From contig NZ_LMUI01000032.1 of NCBI RefSeq assembly GCF_009765995.1, positions 20,795 through 84,794 on the forward strand: DNA of 64,000 nt. Direction: 5' to 3'. The notes beneath the pieces were generated by a model. The model had not been told where the DNA came from, did no database searches, and worked only from the letters and a program-made list of their open reading frames with translations. The DNA is from Methylocapsa sp. S129. GTDB taxonomy: Bacteria; Pseudomonadota; Alphaproteobacteria; Rhizobiales; Beijerinckiaceae. Shown piece after piece: positions 55,793 to 63,028 of this stretch; position 1 is the first letter of the stretch; every line of letters starts with the position of its first letter. A program made the translations under genes and the position numbers.

Positions 55793-56677
55793 TCATAGCG
55801 AAAAGCGCGCAGACGCGCGCATCGCCAGTTCGCCCGAAGGACCTCGCGCCCAAAGGTCAAGCGCCTCCAAGTCGTTCTCGGAGATTTTCGCCTCCAGCGT
55901 GAACGCCGAACTCACGAAGAGCGGACTGACGCCGCGGAACTCGAATTGCTCGAGGCGCGCTTTCCGGCGAAGCCTCGTGGCGAAGTTCAGCAGCAGGGTT
56001 GCTGTCAACGGGCCATGCACGACGAGATCGGGATAGTGCTCCTCACGCTGGGCATAGTGCTGGTCGTAATGGATCCGATGCCCGTTGAACGTGAGGGCCG
56101 AATAGCGAAACAGCAGCGTAGTGTCGGGCTCGACACGCTCGGTCCATTGGGCTCCGTCGGGAGCATGCGTCGGGGTCGGCGGGAGCCCGCCAGGCGCCGC
56201 AGAACCGCGATAGACGATATCCTGTTCTTCCGTGACGCATTCCTTGCCGTCGCAGAAGAAATGATGCGTGACGGTCACGAAGACCAGTTGCCCAGCGCGG
56301 CCGGACTTTGTTTCGACCCTGCTGATGGTGCTCTTGCGCACCGCCTCAGCTCCAACGATGAGACTGCCGGCGCAAGCGAGCCGTCCACCGGCCCACATGC
56401 GGCGCGGCAGAGTCACAGGCGGAAGAAAGCCGCCACGCTTGGGATGCCCGTCCGGCCCGAGCGCGCGGCGGGGCATGAACGGGTTAAAGAAAATCCAGTG
56501 CCAACCCGGCGGAAGCGCGTCGCCGCGGCCGGGCGTGTCATCGAGGTCCAGCGTCGCCGCGAGTGCGGCGACACGCTCCGGCGAGATCAGATCGCAGACC
56601 ATTTCCTCCCGCCCGACCCATTCGCGCCAATCCCTCGTGGAAGTTTCGGCCGTGGCGCCGGTTGCAATTTCGTTCAT
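55793..56677 (-). CDS. Mesaconyl-C4-CoA hydratase-like MaoC/HTD2-family protein
   Basis: Double hot-dog hydratase of 294 residues resembling Meh (mesaconyl-C4-CoA hydratase) and itaconyl-CoA hydratase. The N-terminal half has DALPPGWHWIFFNPFMPRRA and LPRRMWAGGRLACAG. The C-terminal catalytic signature is RYSALTFNGHRIHYDQHYA then YPDLVVHGPLTATLLLN. The ATG at 56677 lies 20 bases after the CoA-transferase stop; a GTG at 56713 overlapping that stop is possible. It would hydrate the CoA ester made by the upstream CoA-transferase. Confidence 0.85.
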   Translation of the reverse strand: MNEIATGATAETSTRDWREWVGREEMVCDLISPERVAALAATLDLDDTPGRGDALPPGWHWIFFNPFMPRRALGPDGHPKRGGFLPPVTLPRRMWAGGRLACAGSLIVGAEAVRKSTISRVETKSGRAGQLVFVTVTHHFFCDGKECVTEEQDIVYRGSAAPGGLPPTPTHAPDGAQWTERVEPDTTLLFRYSALTFNGHRIHYDQHYAQREEHYPDLVVHGPLTATLLLNFATRLRRKARLEQFEFRGVSPLFVSSAFTLEAKISENDLEALDLWARGPSGELAMRASARFSL

Positions 56678-56697
56678 CGCTTTGCTCTGCAGTTGCG

Positions 56698-57891
56698 CTA
56701 GTAGATCACACACGCCTCGACCAGCGCGGCTCGCTCGGCGCAGCCGATGCCAAGGAGCTCGCCGAATACGTATTCTTCGTCCTCGCCCAGCAGCGGCGTA
56801 CCGCGATCGAGCCCGGTCGCAGATCTGGAGAAGCGCACCGGGACCGAAAGCGCGGCCCGGCTATCGCCGGCCATGTCGTCGACATCAATAACCATGCCGC
56901 GCTCTCTCAGGTGATCGTCATTGACGATATCGCGAATGGTGAACGAAACGTGCGCGGCGACTCCGACTTTCTGTAGCGCATCGGCCGCCGCTCCAGCTTC
57001 TTGGGCGCCGGTCCAGCGCTCCATTTCAATGTCCAGCGCGGCGCGGTTCGCGTGTCGCAAAGCCTCGGTGCTGAAGCGCTCGTCGCGCTGCAAATCGGGC
57101 CGCTTGATGAGTTCGACGAGTCTGGTCCATACGGCGTCCGAACTGACAGCTATGGTGAGCCAGCGGTCCAGATCGCGGGTACGGTAGACGCCGTGCGGCG
57201 CCATGCGCGGGTGCTCGTTTCCCATGCGGAAGGGCGCGCCTCCGGCCGCCGCGAGGAGCAGCGCCTCCCCGGCCAGGGAGGCGGCGACTTCTCGTGCGCC
57301 GACGTCCACGTGACAACCTGCCCCGGTCCGGCGCTGGCGATAGACAGCGGCAAGGGTCGCCATGGCCGCATTCATCCCCACGCTGTGGTCCATCACATGG
57401 CGCATCTCCACCGGAGGCCCGTCTGCATATCCGGTCAGGTATCCGAGGGCTCCCCACGCGCCGAACAATGGCGCATATCCCGCGAAATGGGCGTCGGGTC
57501 CAAATTGGCCGGAGGAAGACACAGACACCATCACCAGGCTCGGTTTGATCGCCGACAACGTCTCGTAACCCAAGCCCAACCGATCCATGACGCCTGGTCG
57601 AAAGCTCTCGGAGGCGACGTCGCTGACCTCGACCAGACGCTTCGCCAGATCTACGCCCTTGGCGTCCTTCAAATTGATGCGAACCGATAGTTTGTTGGAG
57701 GCAACCTGATCGAAGCTCGCTGGTCCCATGCGGCCATAGACTGCGTGAGGCTTGCGGAAGATGTCTGGGCGAAGGCTGCTCTCTATCTTGATGCACTCCG
57801 CGCCAAGCTGGGAGAGCATGTGGGTGCAGAAAGGGCCGGCTGCATGCACCGTGAAGTCCGCGATTCTAATTCCTGTGAGCGGTTTCACCAT
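56698..57891 (-). CDS. Class III CoA-transferase (CaiB/BaiF), catalytic Asp present
   Basis: CoA-transferase of 397 residues. The N-terminal signature is GIRIADFTVHAAGPFCTHML followed by LGAECIKIES. The catalytic Asp168 lies in RHVMDHSVGMNAAM, at the position used by formyl-CoA transferase. CHVDVGAREVAASL and NEHPRMAPHGVYRTRD follow. It overlaps the end of the second CoA-transferase gene by seven bases, so the two are probably partners. Confidence 0.9.
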   Translation of the reverse strand: MVKPLTGIRIADFTVHAAGPFCTHMLSQLGAECIKIESSLRPDIFRKPHAVYGRMGPASFDQVASNKLSVRINLKDAKGVDLAKRLVEVSDVASESFRPGVMDRLGLGYETLSAIKPSLVMVSVSSSGQFGPDAHFAGYAPLFGAWGALGYLTGYADGPPVEMRHVMDHSVGMNAAMATLAAVYRQRRTGAGCHVDVGAREVAASLAGEALLLAAAGGAPFRMGNEHPRMAPHGVYRTRDLDRWLTIAVSSDAVWTRLVELIKRPDLQRDERFSTEALRHANRAALDIEMERWTGAQEAGAAADALQKVGVAAHVSFTIRDIVNDDHLRERGMVIDVDDMAGDSRAALSVPVRFSRSATGLDRGTPLLGEDEEYVFGELLGIGCAERAALVEACVIY

Positions 57892-59111
57892 GCTTGCGCA
57901 ATCCCTATCGAGGGCCGCTGCCGCGATCCGCGAGCGGCGACGAGGCTCTGGTGCTCTCCGAGATTCGGGGCGCCGCCACGCAAGGTCAGGGCTGCGCCCG
58001 ACAGATGGAACGGAGCGACGAGCGTGGAGCAAGGGCCGAAGCCAGGTGCGTCCACGGTCTGGAACAGATCCCGAGCCTGCGCCTGCGCGCCGGCGAGCAC
58101 CTCCGCGGGGCTGCCATATTTCGCCATGGGCACTCCGAGACGCTGGGCGCGCGCCACGAGATCGGACGTCCGCTGCATCTTCGCCCAGGCGCGGATCGCA
58201 ATGTTGATCTCCCTGCCGCGTCGGCTTCGCTCCAGCGGGTCGAGTAAAGCCGGATCGGCAGTCCAGGGCGGATGATCCATCAGTTCCACGAGGCCGGTCC
58301 ACTGCCGGTCCTCGAGCGTCAGCAGCTCCACATAACCGTCGGCGCAATCGAGAACGCCGCCGTATTTGAAGGACCGTGTGAGACGATGCTCGAGCGAGCC
58401 ATCGCCGAACCTCTGCACGGCGAATGCCCCCAAGGCCAGCATCGAATCCTGGGTCGAAATATCGACGGCCTCACCTCGACGTTGTTTGCCATCATGGCTT
58501 CCGCGGTTGCCGTCCGACAGAAGAGCGGCGAGAGCGCCCATCGCCGCGACCACGCCGCTCTGCATCTCGGCGAAATGACCGTGGATCTTCAATGGCGGCC
58601 GATCGGGAAACATCTCGGCCGACAAGCCGTTAGGGAGCAGGAAACCTTCGCCGGCGGCATGGATCAGATTGATCTCTTCGCCGTCCCATCTGGCCTTTGG
58701 GCCGACCGCGCCGAAAGGAAGCAAGGAAACGTATACGATCGTCGGATGCCGTTCGCGCACAGCGTCAGCGTCAAGTCCCAAAGCCGTTCGATCGTCAAGG
58801 GATAGATCACAGACGAACACGTCTGAAGCACCCAGAAGCCGGTCGAGATCGTCCCGGCCCACCTGCGTTGCAAGGTCACAGATCACGCTCTTTTTGCCAG
58901 CGGCTAAATAGCAGAAGAGCGCGCTGGTGCTTTCGCTTCCAGGCAGGAAGGGAGGATCGCGGCGCAGCGGATTGCCCGTCGGCGGTTCAACGAGCACGGT
59001 TTCGGCGCCAAGGGTGGCGAGAAGGCGGCCCGCATAGGCCGCCCCAACGCCCCTCGACATTTCGACAACCTGGAGGCCCGCCAGAGGCCCTTCATCAGCA
59101 CTCGCGGTCAT
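57885..59111 (-). CDS. Class III CoA-transferase (CaiB/BaiF) with Glu in place of catalytic Asp
   Basis: Protein of 408 residues with CaiB fold signs (GLQVVEMSRGVGAAYAGRLL, LGAETVLVEPPTGNPLRR, AAGKKSVICDL). The nucleophile position reads HGHFAEMQSGVVAAM, giving Glu182 where Asp is expected (compare Asp168 in its neighbour). ATG 59111 has GGAGC ahead of it and follows the MaoC gene stop by 11 bases. It may be a non-catalytic partner of the adjacent CaiB protein, as in two-subunit class III transferases, or it may have altered chemistry. Confidence 0.88.
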   Translation of the reverse strand: MTASADEGPLAGLQVVEMSRGVGAAYAGRLLATLGAETVLVEPPTGNPLRRDPPFLPGSESTSALFCYLAAGKKSVICDLATQVGRDDLDRLLGASDVFVCDLSLDDRTALGLDADAVRERHPTIVYVSLLPFGAVGPKARWDGEEINLIHAAGEGFLLPNGLSAEMFPDRPPLKIHGHFAEMQSGVVAAMGALAALLSDGNRGSHDGKQRRGEAVDISTQDSMLALGAFAVQRFGDGSLEHRLTRSFKYGGVLDCADGYVELLTLEDRQWTGLVELMDHPPWTADPALLDPLERSRRGREINIAIRAWAKMQRTSDLVARAQRLGVPMAKYGSPAEVLAGAQAQARDLFQTVDAPGFGPCSTLVAPFHLSGAALTLRGGAPNLGEHQSLVAARGSRQRPSIGIAQAW

Positions 59112-59122
59112 CACTGGCTCCG

Positions 59123-60328
59123 TCAGCGGACGGTAGGAAGATCGAGATCGAGTTGCGACCCATCAAAGAAGACGCGCTTGTTCGCGTCTCGAGACGGCAA
59201 GACCACGGTGGCGAGACCGGGCGTCGTAATCTCTCCGCGCTGGTTCTCTCCCCAAATTTCAAGATCGACCAGCGCAAAGCCATCCTTCTCGTATTTCCGG
59301 GACACTCGCCCCTTGCACCAGGTGGAATCGCCCATGGTGTTGAAGCGCCGCATTTCGGTGCGCACGCGCTTGAGGAACGCTGCGTCGCCCATCCAGTTCG
59401 TGACGAGGCTGCACATCCAGGATGAGCGTTGCGGGCCGTAGTCGTAAGTGCCCGGAACGCCGACCTCCTTGGCGACGGACTCTCGGTGGTGGCCGATACC
59501 GGTGTATTCGATGCCGCCACCCGCCTCCGGATTGCGAAAGAAATGGCCCGGATGCTTCACCGCTTCCTTGAACACGATGCCGTGCGTATGACCACGTCCA
59601 CAGCCGACGAGAAAGCCCATGGTGTCCATGAGCGAGAGCGGGCCGCGCACGATGGAAGGCAGAACCTCCCCTTCCTTCACATCCTCCCAGTAGCGCACCG
59701 CATTGCCGCGGATGTTGCGGTCCTCTTTCAGGATCGCCTCGTCAAGCGCCGCGAACTCTTCTGGCGTGTATTCATAGGAGTGAATATCCTTGTACTTCCC
59801 GGTATCGCGCGAGGCCTTGCGTTCGTGGCGCGTGCAGGTGCCGAGCGCCCGCGCCACCAGTTCGCCGCGCTGGTTGGCATAGCTCGCCTCCACATATTGG
59901 AGCACCAGTCGACCGGAAAATTTGCTCTCTTTCGGCTCGACGCCCACGACCCGCTCGATCGCCGTAATGCGGTCACCGGGACGAATGTGGCGGAACAGCT
60001 CCCAATCGTTGCCAGCGTAGAAACCGTGCACGCCAGGCAGCCCCCAACGTGTCCGACCGATCCAACCGAACGCCATAGGAAACATCGGATGGGCGACCAC
60101 AGAGCCCTGGCGGCTCAGGCGCCCGTGCTCTGCGTCGCGAAAGAGCGGGTTGAGATCGCCGATACCATTGCAAAAATTGCGGATGGCGTCGGCGCTTGCG
60201 TCCTGCAGGTATGGGCCTTCGGGGCGAAGCTGTAGACCGATCATCTCTCTGGCCTCCGCGATGGCCGCGTCGGTGATCTTGCCTTCGGCCGGCGCGTGTC
60301 CGACGTCGCTTTCCAATACTGCTGTCAT
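59123..60328 (-). CDS. Large MaoC-family (double hot-dog) acyl dehydratase
   Basis: Hydratase/dehydratase of 401 residues. The N-terminal hot-dog has IRNFCNGIGDLNPLFRDAEH, VVAHPMFPMAFGW and the C-terminal one has GIGHHRESVAKEVGVPGTYD, MCSLVTNWMGDAAFL and VSRKYEKDGFALVDLEIWGE. GGAGAC seven bases before ATG 60328 sets the start. It is the first intact gene of the operon to 52961. The promoter appears to lie about 470 bases upstream, beyond a degraded-looking frame. Confidence 0.88.
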   Translation of the reverse strand: MTAVLESDVGHAPAEGKITDAAIAEAREMIGLQLRPEGPYLQDASADAIRNFCNGIGDLNPLFRDAEHGRLSRQGSVVAHPMFPMAFGWIGRTRWGLPGVHGFYAGNDWELFRHIRPGDRITAIERVVGVEPKESKFSGRLVLQYVEASYANQRGELVARALGTCTRHERKASRDTGKYKDIHSYEYTPEEFAALDEAILKEDRNIRGNAVRYWEDVKEGEVLPSIVRGPLSLMDTMGFLVGCGRGHTHGIVFKEAVKHPGHFFRNPEAGGGIEYTGIGHHRESVAKEVGVPGTYDYGPQRSSWMCSLVTNWMGDAAFLKRVRTEMRRFNTMGDSTWCKGRVSRKYEKDGFALVDLEIWGENQRGEITTPGLATVVLPSRDANKRVFFDGSQLDLDLPTVR

Positions 60329-60342
60329 ACTTGTCTCCAGTT

Positions 60343-60645
60343 TCACTCTTTGAATTTCAATGGGTTGGCTACGGCGCGCGCCAAAACTTTCGTCACGACG
60401 TTAGCCAGGTCGTCGAAGGCGGCGGGTTGGTCGCGACGCAGGCGGTCCCGATCGCCTCCACGTTGACCAACCATGTTCTCGCTGGACCCGATCATCGCCG
60501 CTTCTGGCGTGTCCATCCGCCAGTGGGTGTAGGGCGCACCAAGCAGCAGGGACCGGCCCCTGACCGCGCAGGAGTATGTCAGCGACAGTCCTGTCACTCG
60601 CCCAAGGCCGATGTGTTTATCGCGCAAGCGAAATCCGCATCGCAT
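60343..60645 (-). pseudogene. Possible remnant of a gene upstream of the MaoC gene
   Basis: A 100-residue frame ending ANPLKFKE stops 14 bases before the MaoC gene start, with that gene's RBS in between, as in an operon. Its upstream part is blocked by a stop, while another frame (60617-60808) starts right at operator C and overlaps it, which suggests a frameshifted gene. I recognise no family in either piece. It could also be a chance frame in a long leader. Confidence 0.3.
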
Positions 60646-60795
60646 CGCCCGCCAGTGTCCAGTTCAACCTCGGCGGCAACGGGAGACTGGATGCTTGAGC
60701 CCTGACTTTCTGGCAGCCCGCAGTGTCAAGTTCACGACGCAACGACACGCGCATCTGGCGAAGAGGCATCCTCCCGGGTTTCGTTAGCAACATGG

Positions 60796-60827
60796 ATGCA
60801 TAATGCATTGTCGATTTGCGGTGTCAA
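60796..60827 (-). promoter_or_regulatory. Promoter of the MaoC-CoA-transferase operon with operator copy C
   Basis: On the minus strand, TTGACA (complement of 60822-60827) is followed 16-18 bases later by CATTAT/TTATGC, inside the 13-base palindrome ATGCATAATGCAT (60796-60808). The operator therefore overlaps the -10. This would give a leader of about 460 bases before the MaoC gene. Confidence 0.55.
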
Positions 60828-61309
60828 GGCACTGAGAGATATTCGTCGCGCCGATTGCCCGCGGAGGCGTCTGGTTGCGGCTCATTCGGGCTTGCTTGCC
60901 CGGTATGGGTGCATTGGCAGGCTGGTCTGAAAGAACAATTCAGACGGACATGTCTGCCGAGCCGATCCGACGGGCTTTCGGCGGTCGGAGCCGAATGCGC
61001 GGTTCGCGCCTTTCTCAACCGGTTCAGAAATGCCCGTTGCGCGCGGATAAGTCGCAGAAACCGGCCTTGTTGGCGCGCCAAGAAGATTGCGTCGACGTCG
61101 CCGCGTCTAGCCACGACGCTATGATCGTCAGGGCGAGAATCTACCGTTGGCGTAGCAGACGATGAAGACTGGCGAAGGGATTGAATTGACGGCCAACCCT
61201 TGTTGGCGCGTGTCAGCATTGGACCATTCGAATCGGCCCATCCGGCCGCGGCCGCCTTTTGATCGCCCCGTTTGGACGAATGCCGCCAGCAACGATGCTG
61301 ATTTATATT
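60828..61309. other. Intergenic region between divergent operons, no gene supported
   Basis: About 480 bases between operators C and D. Open frames on both strands are rich in Arg, Ser and Cys, lack ribosome sites and match no family I know. It may be degraded coding sequence. Confidence 0.4.
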
Positions 61310-61322
61310 GTGCATTATGCAC
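61310..61322. promoter_or_regulatory. Operator copy D upstream of the third CoA-transferase
   Basis: GTGCATTATGCAC is a perfect 13-base dyad (central base excepted), 117 bases upstream of the CoA-transferase start at 61439. A TATTAT hexamer follows at 61323-61328 and could be a -10. It is the most symmetric of the four copies. Confidence 0.55.
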
Positions 61323-61378
61323 TATTATTGTAACTGCCGTTCTTACGACATTCGCGGCCTCGGGATTTTGCGTTCGGG

Positions 61379-61430
61379 CCATCCTCTTTTCCTCGCCATA
61401 GATGCCATCCTCTTTTCCTCGCCATAGATG
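61379..61430 (+). repeat. Perfect 26-base tandem duplication in a 5' leader
   Basis: Units 61379-61404 and 61405-61430 are identical (each starts CCATCCTC and ends CATAGATG). They lie immediately before GAGCC and the CoA-transferase ATG at 61439. The duplication puts two ATGs (61402 and 61428) into the leader, neither with a long frame. Confidence 0.9.
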
Positions 61431-61438
61431 GAGCCAGC

Positions 61439-62665
61439 ATGAATCGGGACATCCTCGCCGGGAAGACCATTCTAGAAATCGGGACCATGTTGGCAGCCCC
61501 TTTTGGCGCCCACATCCTCGCCCAGCTTGGAGCGGAAGTGATCAAATTAGAATCGCCAGCCGGCGATCCGACCCGCAGCCTCGTCCGTGGCGGACCGAGC
61601 GGCACCTATATCGCCTATAGCCGCGGAAAGAAGAGCCTTTGCGTTGATCTAGCGTCATCGCAGGGCCGAGAGGTCCTCCAACGCCTTCTGCCCAGCATTG
61701 ATATTGTTCTTCATAATCTGGCGCCCGGCGCCGCGCGGCGCCTCGGCGTAACCTATGAGGAATGCGTCCGGTATAATCCGGCCGTCGTCTTTTGCCACAT
61801 TCGGGGCTATAATGAGGGGCCGCAAGCTGACGAACTAGCGTCCAACCCGATCGCCGAAGCGGCGACAGGCGTGATGTATTCCAATCGTGTCGATGGGCGC
61901 CCCAGCCGTCTTGGTCCTTCCTATCATGACCAATTTGCTGGCTGCTATGCCGTGATCGGCATTCTTGCCGCGCTTCAGAATCCTTCGGTCGCCCCCCTAA
62001 ATCGAAAGATCGAGGTAGGACTTTATGAGACGGGCCTTCATGTCGCAGCCCGGGATTTCGCTGGCGTTCAGCTCAAAACGCATTTGACCGGAAAGTCGGA
62101 TCAGGAGCCGTCCGGAGAGTTCAGCATGCCCGGATACGGCGCCTACGAGACGGCGGACGGACGCTGGATTTATCTCGTCATGCTGACGGACAGGCATTGG
62201 AGCGATTTCTGGTCGGCGCTTGCTTTGCAGGTCGATCCAGGCCTCGCAACGCTTAGGCAACGCAGGAAGCAGAGGCCACAAGTCGAAGCGCTAGTCAGGA
62301 ATGTCGTGAAGCAGCGCCCATTCGAAGAAATAGCCGCCCATTTGGCGGCTGCTCGGTTCGGCTTCACCGAGGTTCTTCCCATGGAACGGGTGCTGGACGC
62401 GCCACAGGCCCGTCACCAAGGAAAAGTGTCCCGCGTCCTTTTCCAGGACATGGCGTTCGATATTCCTGAACTTCCGTTTCAAGCGGAATGCTCTGGCGAA
62501 ACGGAATATCCACCGCCGTTGCTCGGCGAACATACGCGCGAGATTTTGAGCTCCCTTGCTTATAGTAATGCTGAATGCGATGCGCTTCTAGCATCCGGAA
62601 AGGCGGTTGTGCCGAGCCCGGGAGCGCCGCTCCTCTGGGCGCCATCTCGCGTCGGGACCTCCTAG
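61439..62665 (+). CDS. Class III CoA-transferase (CaiB/BaiF), third copy
   Basis: CoA-transferase of 408 residues: KTILEIGTMLAAPFGAHILA, LGAEVIKLESPAGDPTRSL, catalytic Asp164 in GPSYHDQFAGCYAVIG, PGYGAYETADGRWIYLVMLT and a C-terminal PPPLLGEHTREIL. It is transcribed alone, divergent from the MaoC/CaiB operon, under operator D. It is not closely similar to the tandem pair, so it probably has a different acceptor or donor. Confidence 0.9.
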   Translation: MNRDILAGKTILEIGTMLAAPFGAHILAQLGAEVIKLESPAGDPTRSLVRGGPSGTYIAYSRGKKSLCVDLASSQGREVLQRLLPSIDIVLHNLAPGAARRLGVTYEECVRYNPAVVFCHIRGYNEGPQADELASNPIAEAATGVMYSNRVDGRPSRLGPSYHDQFAGCYAVIGILAALQNPSVAPLNRKIEVGLYETGLHVAARDFAGVQLKTHLTGKSDQEPSGEFSMPGYGAYETADGRWIYLVMLTDRHWSDFWSALALQVDPGLATLRQRRKQRPQVEALVRNVVKQRPFEEIAAHLAAARFGFTEVLPMERVLDAPQARHQGKVSRVLFQDMAFDIPELPFQAECSGETEYPPPLLGEHTREILSSLAYSNAECDALLASGKAVVPSPGAPLLWAPSRVGTS

Positions 62666-63028
62666 CGTCGGCCTGCTGCCGATCTCGACGACAAGGACCT
62701 TGGTCGGGGCCTGCGCTTTTCGACCTGCGTCTCCGAGGGGTGCTGCTGCCCGTCAGCTTCTCCACGATCGCCACGTCATGAAGAAGGGAACGACGCTCTC
62801 CGTAGCTCGCCTCAATCTGAGCAATGGCCAAGCAGTGACGTTTTCTATCTCGCTCAATGGCTTCCCTGCCGCTCTGAAGCGCGTCCTCGATCTCGGAAGC
62901 TGAGTAGCGCGCGGACGTCCGCAATCCAACTCGACAGGAATCAACACGCTGACTTCGATCATAGCCCAATGGACCCGAAAACTATCTCAAAGACGCGGGT
63001 TATGCGTATGTGCAAATGCAGAAGGTTC
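62666..63028. other. Intergenic region, no gene supported
   Basis: 363 bases between the CoA-transferase and the adhesin-like gene. A minus-strand frame includes the helical-looking ASEIEDALQSGREAIERDR, but it overlaps the CoA-transferase 3' end, has no ribosome site and fits no family known to me. No hairpin with a T-tract is evident. Confidence 0.4.

Noticed and set aside
62364..62969. Minus-strand frame with helix-forming segment
   Set aside because: Overlaps the CoA-transferase gene, lacks a plausible start and shows no known domain.
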